A stretch of 64,000 nt of DNA from contig CM054061.1 in NCBI GenBank assembly GCA_028641055.1, forward strand, positions 35,095,860-35,159,859. The letters are read 5' to 3'. Under the pieces are notes generated by a model. It had not been told where the DNA came from. It ran no database searches and saw only the letters and a program-made list of their open reading frames with translations. The DNA is from Alopecurus myosuroides (Eukaryota > Streptophyta > Magnoliopsida > Poales > Poaceae). This document shows, one piece after another, positions 22,757-33,100 of this stretch. The position numbers and the translations under genes are program-made. Every line of letters begins with the position of its first letter. Position 1 is the first letter of the stretch.

Positions 22757-23770
22757 TTCCCATCCTCTTTTGTGGTTGGTTGGAGCAACTAATTTCAGGC
22801 TGCGGAGTTGAATTAGCGGTATATATGCTCGATTGTGATCGAGCAGAGAGAGTGGCAATTTTGGGTGTGGTGGAAAGAGAGCGGCGAATAAAAAAAAGCC
22901 TTCTTGTCGTTCTTGGACAAAGGCAGGGTATTCAGTGCATCCAGTGAAGTGCACATTTAGCATGCACACGCTAGTGAATCTGATCGAATCCGGCAAGTTG
23001 TGCACCTATGAGAAGCTAGCTAGCTAATCGATGGCTAACATCTATTACTAGTAGAAGCACAAGAGGCAAGGGAATTGCTAGTACTAGAAGCATCGCACGC
23101 ATACTTAGGAATTGCTGGTATGGCCACACACCGCAAGATCAGTGTCTAGTTGCTCTAAATCGTGGTGCCTGTTTTTTTTTAATGTTTTTAGGCTGGTTTG
23201 ATCCCTAGATCTGGTATCCTCTGTTATCCTCATTTCTTACGATCCTAATTAACAGTCTTCTTTCTAAACTTGTTAGGCTCTTGAATACCTTGCTGAGAGT
23301 TATATTTTAATATTTGAGGAAAGTAAGCTAGCATTGTTATACCTGCATATAATTTATTGAGGCCAGAGAGCCTTTTGTTCATATTGCTTGTCTCACTTTG
23401 CAATCTGAATCGCAGTCCTGGCCCTGCGTGCAGTTCTGGGTCATTACATCCATCGTTAGGTGGACAGCAGAATATCAAGAGGGGCTTGCAGGCATGCGTG
23501 ATCACTGTCTTGTTCATCGGCTGGCTCATCTTAGTTGGACAGTGTAAGTATATTATCATGTACTACTCTTGTAGTTAAATAGTTGTTTTTATTTTTGTGA
23601 ATAATTTCGGTACGCATCTGCCAATTGACGGCGATCTGTACTGGTCTAGTCTGGTATTTCGGTATGCATGATGAGCTGGGCACGACGTCGTAGATGCGCT
23701 CCAGCAGTGACACCGACACGGCCAAGAGATAGTGTATGTCGTACTACTGGATGCCTGCCCAAAGACTAGC
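22757..23770. other. Spacer between the two hAT copies
   Basis: No recognised gene. It contains short frames without family resemblance (for example 23357-23578) and a T9 run at about 23172. It may be the continuation of the locus entered at 21740. Confidence 0.4.
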
Positions 23771-24773
23771 CAGGGCCGGTCCATAGGCCGGGCAAAAGGG
23801 GCGACCGCCCTGGACCCAAAGAGGGGGAAGGCCTCAAATACTAAAGTACATTGTAATTGGGTATTTGTTATTGAGTATTTATAAACATTAGAAATTAAAA
23901 CTTAGTATATATAAACAAATGGAAAAGACGGAAATTATAATGTACATCCATCGCTGACATGTTTTGATTTGGTAGCTAGTTCTCATATGAATGACTTACA
24001 CGTACTATGCTAAAATATTATATATATTTGTATAAATATATATAAATATATATATATCACAAGTTTAATTTGGTGCGTAAATTCTTATTTGAGAGACTAA
24101 GAGAACAAATTCTTTAGACCATGTACATAGAGCATATTGTGGTGAGCGTATATGATAACTGAATTCTGTGTGTGCATAATTAGTAGAAGTCATAACATTT
24201 AATGTTTATCGATGATTACAATAAAAAATATTATTTTAGTAAAAACAATATGGATCATCCACATCTTATAAACTTATTATCTAATTCAATTTAACTTGTA
24301 ACACATACACCAATTTTTCAATCTATACTCGAGAAGTTTCCATATATTTGTTTACATAACCATACACTATGAACCTATATGAAGATATTTGTTAGGGTGT
24401 ATGATTTTTTTTACTTTGTACCCATGTATATAATAATATTCAAAGTAGATAAGAACATTCAAAAAAATATACATATATAATTCCTCGATTGTAAAAATGA
24501 TAATGTGTCATGTGTTTTATTGTTAATAAAACACTTCACAAATATAAAAAAAACGTGCACCTCAAATATATTTGGTACGCATTACAACCATGTAACAATA
24601 AAAATATTGAAAAAATATTATTATATTATTAGTACTGCAAATCAAGTTGTATAAAACATATGTTTGTTAAAAATTACAATATTATTAGAAAAACTAACAA
24701 AGTATAAAATTTTAGTACAATTGTATTTCTAAATAACTCGCCTCGGGTCCAAATGTTAGTTGGAACAGGCCTG
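23771..24773. mobile_element. Non-autonomous hAT element, copy 2
   Basis: Starts CAGGGCCGGTCC and ends GGAACAGGCCTG; perfect 8-bp target duplication AGACTAGC at 23763-23770 and 24774-24781. It is 1003 bp, the same family and orientation as copy 1 but with about 150 bp extra AT-rich sequence near the start (about 23860-24070). Confidence 0.9.
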
Positions 24774-24781
24774 AGACTAGC

Positions 24782-26406
24782 TAGGTTGGCCTTCGGTGCA
24801 TCATGACTCGATCGGGCCACACTGAAATATGTGGCAAGGAGTTTGGGCTTGCTTATCAGGGAACGGCCTAGATAGATGACGACAGAGGCATGAATCACTG
24901 ATGTAACTAGATAATACCCCGCGCGTTGCTGCGGTACATTAGTGTGCGGTAATTTTTTTTTAAAGATATCATGAGATGGTTTTCAAAAAAGATTTATGAG
25001 ATGTATTCTACGGATAATAAGATTTAAGAAAAATAGTAATGTTCCCACTAAGTTCATGTGGCATTTGCAAAAATGTATAAAAGGTAATTGGCATAAATGG
25101 TCTTTCTTATTTGCTTTAATTTTACAAATAACATCATGTTACTGAGGATGGATTTTGTCGAAAGAATGGACCAATTTTTTAAAGACATTGATTCAATTGG
25201 CGGGTAGTTTTTTAGAAAGGAAAGAAGAAGTTATTAATTGTTCAAAGTTGTTTTTCTAAAGGATACAGATTTTGCAGCCATACTAAAATATTCACAAACT
25301 TTATGATTAATCAATAAAGCCCGACAATGCATCTGAAACAAAGACGCTGTATGTAGTACTCATTATTGCTTGACATCTTTAAAATGAGAACCAAACCTTG
25401 ATATTCCCTTTAAAAATTAATAGAACAAAAGAACACCCTGTGTTTATAGTTACGTCAGTCTATATTTCTCATTATATCCGGAACAAATGGGAATTAATCG
25501 ATAAAGCCCGACAATGCATCTGAAACAAAGACGCTGTATGTAGTATTCATTATTGCTTGACATCTTTAAAATGAGAACCAAACCTTGATATTCCCTGTTT
25601 ATAGTTACGTCAATATATATTTCTCATTATATCCGAAACAAATGGGAAATGCAATGCACAATTAATCTAATAGAGAGGTACTGCTAACTATCTTCAGATA
25701 TAACTCTATCTACTACTAATGAAACAATTAAGAATATCTGTTTTACCAGCCTACAAGACTACATACCAAAATACACCATGCTTAGCATGCTCGCTCCAAT
25801 CTGAACAGTTTGAGCATGGGATGTGTTACTGCAAAGCTGACATAACAAAACTGGTACATAGAGAGGTGACATCTTAGTACATGAATGATAAAAATACAAC
25901 TATGGATTTACAGGGTAAGACAATGGGGATAAGACACCAGCTAGTAGTGTGTACAACAGATTTAACACTTGCGAAAAAGACTTTTGCAATTGAAGTATGC
26001 ATTTCCCTTTAAACAGTGGCATGAAGATAATTAAGTAAGCCAAACAGATGCATTACACTGGATGACCAAGGAATGGTTGGAGATAACATCAGTATTTCAT
26101 ACCCGATGGGAGTAGTATCGTATGGAAAAGTCCAATAGGAGTTGTGCAACTCCTCTTTCAATTAGCTGGTGCAAGTAGTCTGGTCTATAGTCTGCATGGA
26201 TTGTGCAACATCATGTATGCATGTGTCAGAACCAAGTTGTGTGCATGAAAAAACCTCAGGCCTTTGAAAATTTCTTCCTTACTCGCGTGGTCGAGCCATT
26301 GCATCGAACATCTCTCAGGCATCCCTCTAACAAAAACGCAAAAAAGGAATGAGAAAAAGTTACTCTGTGTCTTTCGTGGATGTATCTTTTACTGCATGCT
26401 TCTACT
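24782..26406. other. AT-rich repeat remnants, no gene
   Basis: Begins shortly before a motif TAATACCCCGCGCGTTGCTG (24913-24932) that recurs in diverged form at 57961. The rest is AT-rich without a supported reading frame apart from short open frames without family resemblance. It includes the tandem duplication at 25306-25648. Confidence 0.4.
25306..25648. repeat. Tandem duplication, period about 187 bp
   Basis: Copy 1 begins ATTAATCAATAAAGCCCGAC at 25306 and copy 2 ATTAATCGATAAAGCCCGAC at 25493. Both continue through ATGCATCTGAAACAAAGACG and CTTGATATTCCCT to ATATCCG(G/A)AACAAATGGG. Copy 2 lacks about 30 bp near its end (TTTAAAAATTAATAGAACAA region). Confidence 0.85.
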
Positions 26407-26774
26407 TGTTGTATTTGTGTCGAATATTTTGTACGTGTTAGGTTACGTTTGGACTTGGAGTTGTAATAGGTGTGGATAGGTTACGAGTAGTGGTAGAGTC
26501 GAACTCTTGTAGCCTGAGTCTCTCATATAATGTGGGGGGTGCCACACAATGTAATCATGATGACTTGATAGCAGCAGGCGCGCAAGGGGAGCCGGCGGTT
26601 TGTGCCGGTGACCAAGGCGGCTGGTGCAGCGGTATCATTGGGGAGGTGCGTCCGTAGTCATGTCCCGCAGATGTAGGCGAGTTCGCCGAACTGCGTTAAC
26701 AAATCTCGGTGTCGTCATCGTGCTGTTATTGCTTGGTCCTCGGTAGATCAATTGTGCGCCTACGATTTGTAACA
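26407..26774 (+). repeat. 5' LTR of the non-coding LTR element
   Basis: TG...CA ends; 368 bp; nearly identical to 28701-29068. It ends two bases before the PBS. Confidence 0.9.
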
Positions 26775-28700
26775 AGTGGTATCAGAGCAAGGTTCGGAGG
26801 TCACGGAAGATTGATCCAGAGGCGTTGTGAAGTTTGTCCAAGGAGCCGATGAATTTGTTTCGGGCACACCGCGACGGAAGACGGTTATGGGATTGAACAC
26901 GAGAGGAGCGATCGGAAACAGCAAGCATGCAGCGTGAGGGCCAGAGAGCGGCAGATCGGATGGTCCGATGGAAACGCGTGGCGGCGCCGACAAGCTAGGC
27001 ACACGGAGCAGAATCCGGCGTACAACAGTATGGGGAGCGTGCAGCGTACGGCCGAAGGAGCAGCAGGTGCATGCAAGAGGCCTTAGGCAAAGTCTCGCCA
27101 CATGCCCAGTGGGCCACGTGCCAAAGGCTGGCCCATGCGGGGCTGGTTTGCTGGTCCAGGTGATGGGTTCTCTGGCAGTTCATGCGTGCGGAAATCGCTT
27201 AGGTCCAGCTACACAAAGCATACAAGCATACGCGGAGGCAACGATATGCTGGTGTCAAGCAAGCAAGTCGGCGCTCAAGGCTTGGTACGAAGCAGTGCTG
27301 CATGCATGCTGAGATTTGTTACTTGAAAAAAAAAACAATTTGCAACCATGTGGTAGAAAAGAAAAAGTGCATTGGGAGTTGTGGGACATGGTATATGTAC
27401 CCAAGAAGCTACCAGGAAGCAATTTCTTCTAGGATTTTTGCTCAGTTTGCGCGGGTTTCTACCAAAGGTTAACGGATTGGCGACGTGCGTATAAGGTTCG
27501 GAGCAACCTGGAGTTCGTCGTGCAGGATCATGCATATACAGGGCGCGGACGGTGCACGACAAATTGGCGTGTGTACTAGGCGCAAGGTGCAGCATGGTTG
27601 CAGTCGGATGCATTCGGCTGGGTTGGACTGGACAGTTTAACCGGACAGAATACGGTGAAGATCGGCGATGACGACGTAGGAGCGTGACGGCTGATGGTGT
27701 CCGGATTCTGTGGCGTGGCAACACGCGGCGCATGGTTATGCGTGCTTCGACATGCGATGGCGCAGGGTTAATTGAAGATGGAGAGAAATTGAGATCTTGA
27801 GGTCGACGGGGCGCGGGGTGGACTGATCATCTACCATGGAGGCATGTTGAAGGTGGAGCTGGAGTCTGACGATTCCACTCGGCTGATGGAGGGGCTACGG
27901 CGTAAGATATCGGAGAGTCGAAGCCTAGTCAGCGGGAATGCGAGAAGCACGTTGGTCGGACTGGACGTCAGGGTTCGAGAGATACGTGGAACTCGGCATC
28001 GGTCGGGTATGACTGATGGTTATCTGCAGTGGGGCCTGAGGTGGTGTGGGAACGCGACCCTGAAGATCTTGGCCAAGACTGCGGATGCTCGACGCGGTAA
28101 TAGCGGCGAGGCGTGCGGTAAGCACGGGACACGGCGATAGACCAGGGCACGGGCGGACGGACATGTGGTTTGACGTGTGTGCAGGGGCTCTGAAGCAGTG
28201 TTGACGAGTACCGGATTCATGTTGGTGACTAGGTCTATGGAGATTGACGTCAGGTGATAGACATGGGTCAGCCGTGGGGAATCTGAGAAAGTGTTGGACA
28301 GTTTATAATGCCCGAAGCTTGGAGAGTACATGGCCGTATATTCTGTGATGTTGAATGCACATGGCAAAGTGCGGGTTGACAAGATACAGAAGGAGGCAGA
28401 GTGCTATAGCTGCGGGACATGTAGAAGACTATCCAGGAAAAAGATGAGACCGCTGTGAATTTGATTCAAGGTGACTAAAAAGCAACGGTGAAATTCCTTC
28501 AAGTTGGAACTTCGTCACTTGGACTATGGTCGGTACGTGATGGCGTTAAACAGAAAGAAGGGACTAGAGTTGCAAGTGGAGTCACGTGGAGTCTAAGAGT
28601 AGCGGTGGAGCTCATGGAAGACAGCTCAAGTCCGAAGTACAAGGAGGTTTGACACATTGACGAATTCAAGGTGGTGGAGAATATTCGCCAAGGTGGAGTT

Positions 28701-29068
28701 TGTTGTATTTGTGTCGAATATTTTGTACGTGTTAGGTTACGTTTGGACTTGGAGTTGTAATAGGTGTGGATAGGTTACGAGTAGTGGTAGAGTCGAACTC
28801 TTGTAGCCTGGGTCTCCCATATAATGTGGGGGGGTGCCACACAATGTAATCATGACGACTTGATAGCAGCAGGCGCGCAAGGGGAGCCGGCGGTTTGTGC
28901 CGGCGACCAAGGCGGCCGGTGCAGCGGTATCATTGGGGAGGTGCGTCCGTAGTCATGTCCCGCAGATGTAGGCGAGTTCGCCAACTGCGTTAACAAATCT
29001 CGGTGTCGTCATCGTGCTGTTATTGCTTGGTCCTCGGTAGATCAATTGTGCGCCTACGATTTGTAACA
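28701..29068 (+). repeat. 3' LTR of the non-coding LTR element
   Basis: Same length and sequence as the 5' LTR apart from a few transitions and two single-base indels (GGGGGGTG versus GGGGGGGTG; GCCGAACTG versus GCCAACTG). Confidence 0.9.
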
Positions 29069-29073
29069 CTACT

Positions 29074-30137
29074 GAAGTTGTAGAAAGAGAGAAGCAAGAA
29101 GGCAAGAATGTGGGATATGGAGTAGGTTTGCAACACACAGAGCCACAGATTGCTTCAACGATACCCACCTGCTGGCTGACATGCATATATGTTGATATTT
29201 TTGGATCCTCTTGTGATATTTGATCCCCGCGTTGTCTGACACTCGCTTGCCGCTTGCCTCCCGTCGACCCCTCTTGATGGAGATGGAGGCTCTGGCAGAG
29301 TATGGAGGAGGATGGAGAAGGCGGTGCCATCTCCCACGGTTTTTGATGCTCGCTTGACGCTTGCCTCCCGTCGACCCTGCTGACTTGTTGATGGAAATTG
29401 CGATGTTGGCAGAGTATGGAGGATTATGGGAAGGGATGTCACAGATTGGAGATAGGAGTCGGCGAGTCACGTTCAAGTTGAATGCGAGCATACCTGCGGG
29501 AAACTAAATAAAGGAGAACAGGAAAGTGGATCGACTGATTCATTGTGAAACGGAAGTTCAGTTATCGACTGAGACAGAGCTTGCAGAAACCTGTGTGCGT
29601 GAAGTTATGGAGGAGAGACGAAGTAGATGGTGCGGGTCAGTTTCGTTGGAATCCAAACATTGTGTGGATCAGAAGTCGAACGGGCTCGCATGGAGGTCTA
29701 ATGATCAATCAATAGATGATTATCAACCAACAAATAAAAATCTGAATTTAAGAGCTACGATAGAGCATGCAGACTATGCTGATGTGGCAGAACGCATGAC
29801 ATGGCAGGATATGATTGCCTAAGGATGTTTGGTGAGGTGGACATCTTGCATGTTTAGAGAAATGAGTTAGTGGGGCTGATCTACTTAGTTATATAGGATC
29901 TCACTAATAACTTGTAACTTAATTACTGGCGCACCAGGCGTTATTAGGATGAAGCGCGTTTTTATGGAGTGCAAGACGAGCTTGAACCGGTGGGATTTTA
30001 TGCCTGGTCGTATACCTCACAGTGTTAGAGGTCTGCTAGCGGACAATGCGTTGGCTGCTTCGGCTCCTTGTGATGTTCCGATGAGCGTTTGAGACCGCGT
30101 TAAAGTGTGGCTTCGCCACCTCATGAGCTTCCTTTTA
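29074..30137. other. Unclassified stretch with a degenerate tandem repeat
   Basis: Two diverged units around 29235-29325 and 29345-29435 share CTTGCCTCCCGTCGACCC and GGCAGAGTATGGAGGA. A plus-strand frame of 98 residues (29526-29822, MDRLIHCETEVQLSTETELA) has no family I recognise and no splice or promoter support, so I do not call it a gene. Confidence 0.4.
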
Positions 30138-31567
30138 GAGCATCTCCGCTCGCGCCCCTAGTAGGCATTCGGATCGGCGCCCGGAGCAACTCTTTGGGGG
30201 CTCTTTGGGACGACGCCGCCCCGTCGCCACTCGTCGCCCCAACCAAAACCCTTTCGGGTTGCGGATCCGCCGTGTCAGTGAGGGAGAGATTCGTCGCCTC
30301 GGAAGCCGCTCGCATTGGCGGCTCCGGTCATAGTCAAGACGGCACGCGGCGGCGCAGCAGTCCAATCGCCCACGCGGCAAATTTATGGCGCTGCCACCGC
30401 CTCGTCTTGTCCGCCCCGGCTACATAAACCCGGTCCCGTCGTCATCCTCGACGCCATTCTCCCCTGGCCTTTTCTCGCCTTCTCTCGCCATGGTTAACAA
30501 TCACCACCTCGTCGGCGTTGCCGCCAATGGGTCCGGACGCCGAACCCTGCACCTCTGGGAGGCGAGGCTGTCGTACCAGGCAAACTTTCACTCGCCGCCG
30601 GGCATGAGTGCGCCGAGGAACTTGCGGCTCAGCGCAGGCGGCGTGCCTGTGCCTCCTCCACCCACCGGGCCCGAGCGCGTCACCGAGATCGAGGAGATCC
30701 GGGGGCGCATGTCGCCGCAGGAGAGGCCCCAGCCTCAGTGGCATCCCGCCAACGAGGCCTCCTGGATGGCATTCTTAGAGGACCGCTTCGAGGCGGAACT
30801 CACCGACGTCCCCGACCACGGCCCCGTTTCTGGCCGCAACAATGCCGCCGGCCTACGCATCTGGTGGAGCAAACCCGGGCGGACAATCGCCTGGGTCCTC
30901 GATCACATCGAGCGGAAGATGAGGCGGAGGAGCAAACCGCCACACCACGGACGCGCCTGCTCCCCTACCCTTTTCTCTCGCCGTTGTCAAGGAGGAGCCA
31001 CAAGAAGCGCCGCCACGCTGGCGGACTCGGAGCCAGCTCCTCATCATCAGGGAAGGGCGCGCTCCTCCGCAGGCGCCGGGCGACGTAATCCTCCTCTTTG
31101 ACAGCGGCGACAACACCAAGATGTACAAGGCCCTGGGCATTTAGTTGCCATTTATTTTTAAATACCATCAATAAATATGTAAAAATCGCCTATATTCGGC
31201 AATCTTCAATGAAATCTAGTTATTTGCCAAATTTTCAAACAGTTTTTGTCAAATTTCATCTACTTGGGCGACGGCGGCGGTGGGCTAGAGTGGAGGCTCT
31301 ACGAGGCAGAGGGAGCGGACGTGGCGGCGTGGGTCAGTTTTTTGGCGGTTTGTGTCGCTGGCAGGACGGGCCCGCGACGCGGAACGACTCGTCCGACGCC
31401 CCCACAGGAGCCCCTGGGAGGCGGAGTTGGGCTTGCTTTGCCGGATGGGAACAAGGGGGCGTCCGGACGGGAAGTCCCATTGGGGAGCACGAGTCGGCGC
31501 ACTCAGGGCCCGTCTTGACGGGAAGGCGCTTGGAGGTGGTCTTTGTAGGGCGCGACTGGAAATGCTC
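30138..31567 (+). mobile_element. PIF/Harbinger-type element, TSD TTA
   Basis: Inverted ends GAGCATCTCCGCTCGCGCCC at 30138 and, on the minus strand, GAGCATTTCCAGTCGCGCCC ending at 31567 (3 mismatches in 20). It is flanked by TTA at 30135-30137 and 31568-31570, the target preference of PIF/Harbinger. It is 1430 bp, with no transposase; the only gene inside is the broken one at 30490-31144. Confidence 0.75.
30490..31144 (+). pseudogene. TE-borne gene of the 'LSAGGVPVPP' grass family, frameshifted
   Basis: Starts MVNNHHLVGVAANGSGRR. Central block: LRLSAGGVPVPPPPTGPERV, then MSPQERPQPQWHPANEASWM, then AAGLRIWWSKPGRTIAWVLD. The C-terminal block VKEEPQEAPPRWRTRSQLLI ... MYKALGI ends at the TAG 31142-31144 but lies in another frame; the shift falls between about 30950 and 30990. 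An upstream ATG at 30385 is also in frame. Homologous to the minus-strand gene at 37900-38445 in CACTA-3. Function unknown; the conserved Trp-rich spacing is the only clue, and I do not assign a role. Confidence 0.65.
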
Positions 31568-31570
31568 TTA

Positions 31571-32707
31571 ATCACATCCGTCCATATCGTAGTCTTCTTG
31601 TTCGACCTGGAGTACCGGCGGTTACCACTCGTGGACAGTCACGACGATCGAGGGTTTGACGACCGTGATCCGCGTGGCGTTGGTTTTAGGACACTGCTGG
31701 GTGTCCCCGGGATCAAAAAATTTAAGCCACCGGGTCCAGTCTGACACATGTCCCGCTTTTCACCCAGAATCCCTCTTTTGCTCCCGTAGCAAAAAAAAAA
31801 CAGCTTTTGCTTCTATGCAGGAAAAAAAACGTCTCGTCTCAGAAAATAAAAAGACAGACCTCACCGGAGACTCGCAGTAGATCGGTAGCAAAAAAATGCT
31901 ACGTTCGCAAACGTCGATTTTCGCCGGAGATATGACCGGACCGGAGAATTCGCTGGAAAATCTTGGAGCAATAAATTTATACTACTATAGCAAAAAATTA
32001 GAATAACTATAGAATATTCTTAGTTGTATTGAGGAAAAAAGTTGACCTCACCGGAGATATTGCGGGAGTTATCTTAGCAAAAAATTATACAAAAATAGCA
32101 AACAAAATAGTATGTAGCCAAACAATCTTCTACAGCACTCCCGCCCCCGGAGCAGCACCATCTTCTCCATGGGAGCACCCCTCTTCTCCGGTAACAACGG
32201 AGGCTCGCCTTCAAAACACTGGTGGCCACAAATGGTAGCACCAGGAAGTCGTGCTTGCAACAGGGCGGCTCGCCCCTGGTGGCTCCTCCATGTTCCGAGC
32301 ATCAGTAGACGCAACCGTCGCCGGTCCTGATGCCAAGGACCCCAATAGGAGGCCAGTACCTCCATGAGAAGCACGAGGAACTTCCCCTGGGGAACGTCAC
32401 AACACGGAGTAGAGGCGTCGAGCCCTTCCCGGGGAGCAGCGACAGTCTCAACGATATCATGGCGGTGGGCTCCCCCCGCTAAAGTCCAGGGAGGTGGGCA
32501 CCAAGCCACCGCTCGCAGCAGCTTCGGCCACGACCATGGCCGGCGCTCCGGGGGCGCTCGGCTTCCCGGACTCTCCAGTGGAGGGCCTCTAGTAATTTCT
32601 CGCCGGTTGTCGGGGTGGATAGGGAGCACACTTGCGGCGGCGATGGCCATGGTGGGAGAGAGTGCGGGGCGACGGACGGCTGGAGGATCCAACGGCAGAG
32701 GAGAGGA
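31571..32707. other. Unclassified repeat DNA, no supported gene
   Basis: Contains several CACCGGAGA-containing short repeats (31860, 31932, 32048) and A-runs around 31790-31835. A GC-rich minus-strand open frame (32740-32069, 223 codons) has no recognisable domain and biased low-complexity content; I do not call it. Confidence 0.35.
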
Positions 32708-33100
32708 AACACTACAAGAAATATGTTGATACATCACCATTTTATAGTGACCGTGGAAAAACTAGTCATAGATGTATGACCATTTGGAAACAATTGGTCG
32801 TTGGCTATTGGGATGGTCCAAAACCTAAAAATATAACTACTATTTTGATAAAAAAAAAAAAGTCATGGTCTCTTTGCACAAATTGGTCATAAGCACACAT
32901 TATTGTGGTCTATTGAACCACCTCGTCATTTTTGATCATGTGTCGTGCTTGGTTGTCTCAATATTTCATACATGTCGCGCTTAGCTGTCATGTTTGCTTA
33001 TGTGTCAAGGTGTCAATTTCTATGTTGACTAAACTGACATTTCAGACCCACGTGTAAGCAACTATAGTTTTGACTAGGAGGAGTAGATTTTTTTTTTAAA
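32708..33100 (+). mobile_element. CACTA terminus (left end only), CACTA-1 family
   Basis: CACTACAAGAAATATGTTG begins at 32708 after AAA and is followed by TGACC and TGGTC-type subterminal motifs (32755-32910), closely resembling the CACTA-1 terminus at 7562. No opposite terminus was found downstream, so it is a truncated or solo end; the end coordinate is approximate. Confidence 0.55.

Larger units (their letters stand above)
26407..29068 (+). mobile_element. Complete non-coding LTR retrotransposon (LARD/TRIM-like), TSD CTACT
   Basis: Two 368-bp direct repeats (26407-26774 and 28701-29068), both starting TGTTGTATTTGTGTCG and ending CGATTTGTAACA, differ at roughly seven positions by eye. The 5-bp target duplication CTACT is at 26402-26406 and 29069-29073. 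A tRNA-iMet type PBS, TGGTATCAGAGC, lies at 26777-26788, and a purine-rich AAGGTGGAGTT precedes the right LTR. The internal 1.9 kb contains only short incoherent frames and no gag or pol, so it depends on another element for movement. Confidence 0.9.

Noticed and set aside
29526..29822. 98-codon plus-strand frame MDRLIHCETEVQ
   Set aside because: No family resemblance and no supporting signals.
32069..32740. 223-codon minus-strand open frame
   Set aside because: No recognisable domain; overlaps a CACTA terminus at its start; base composition explains the openness.
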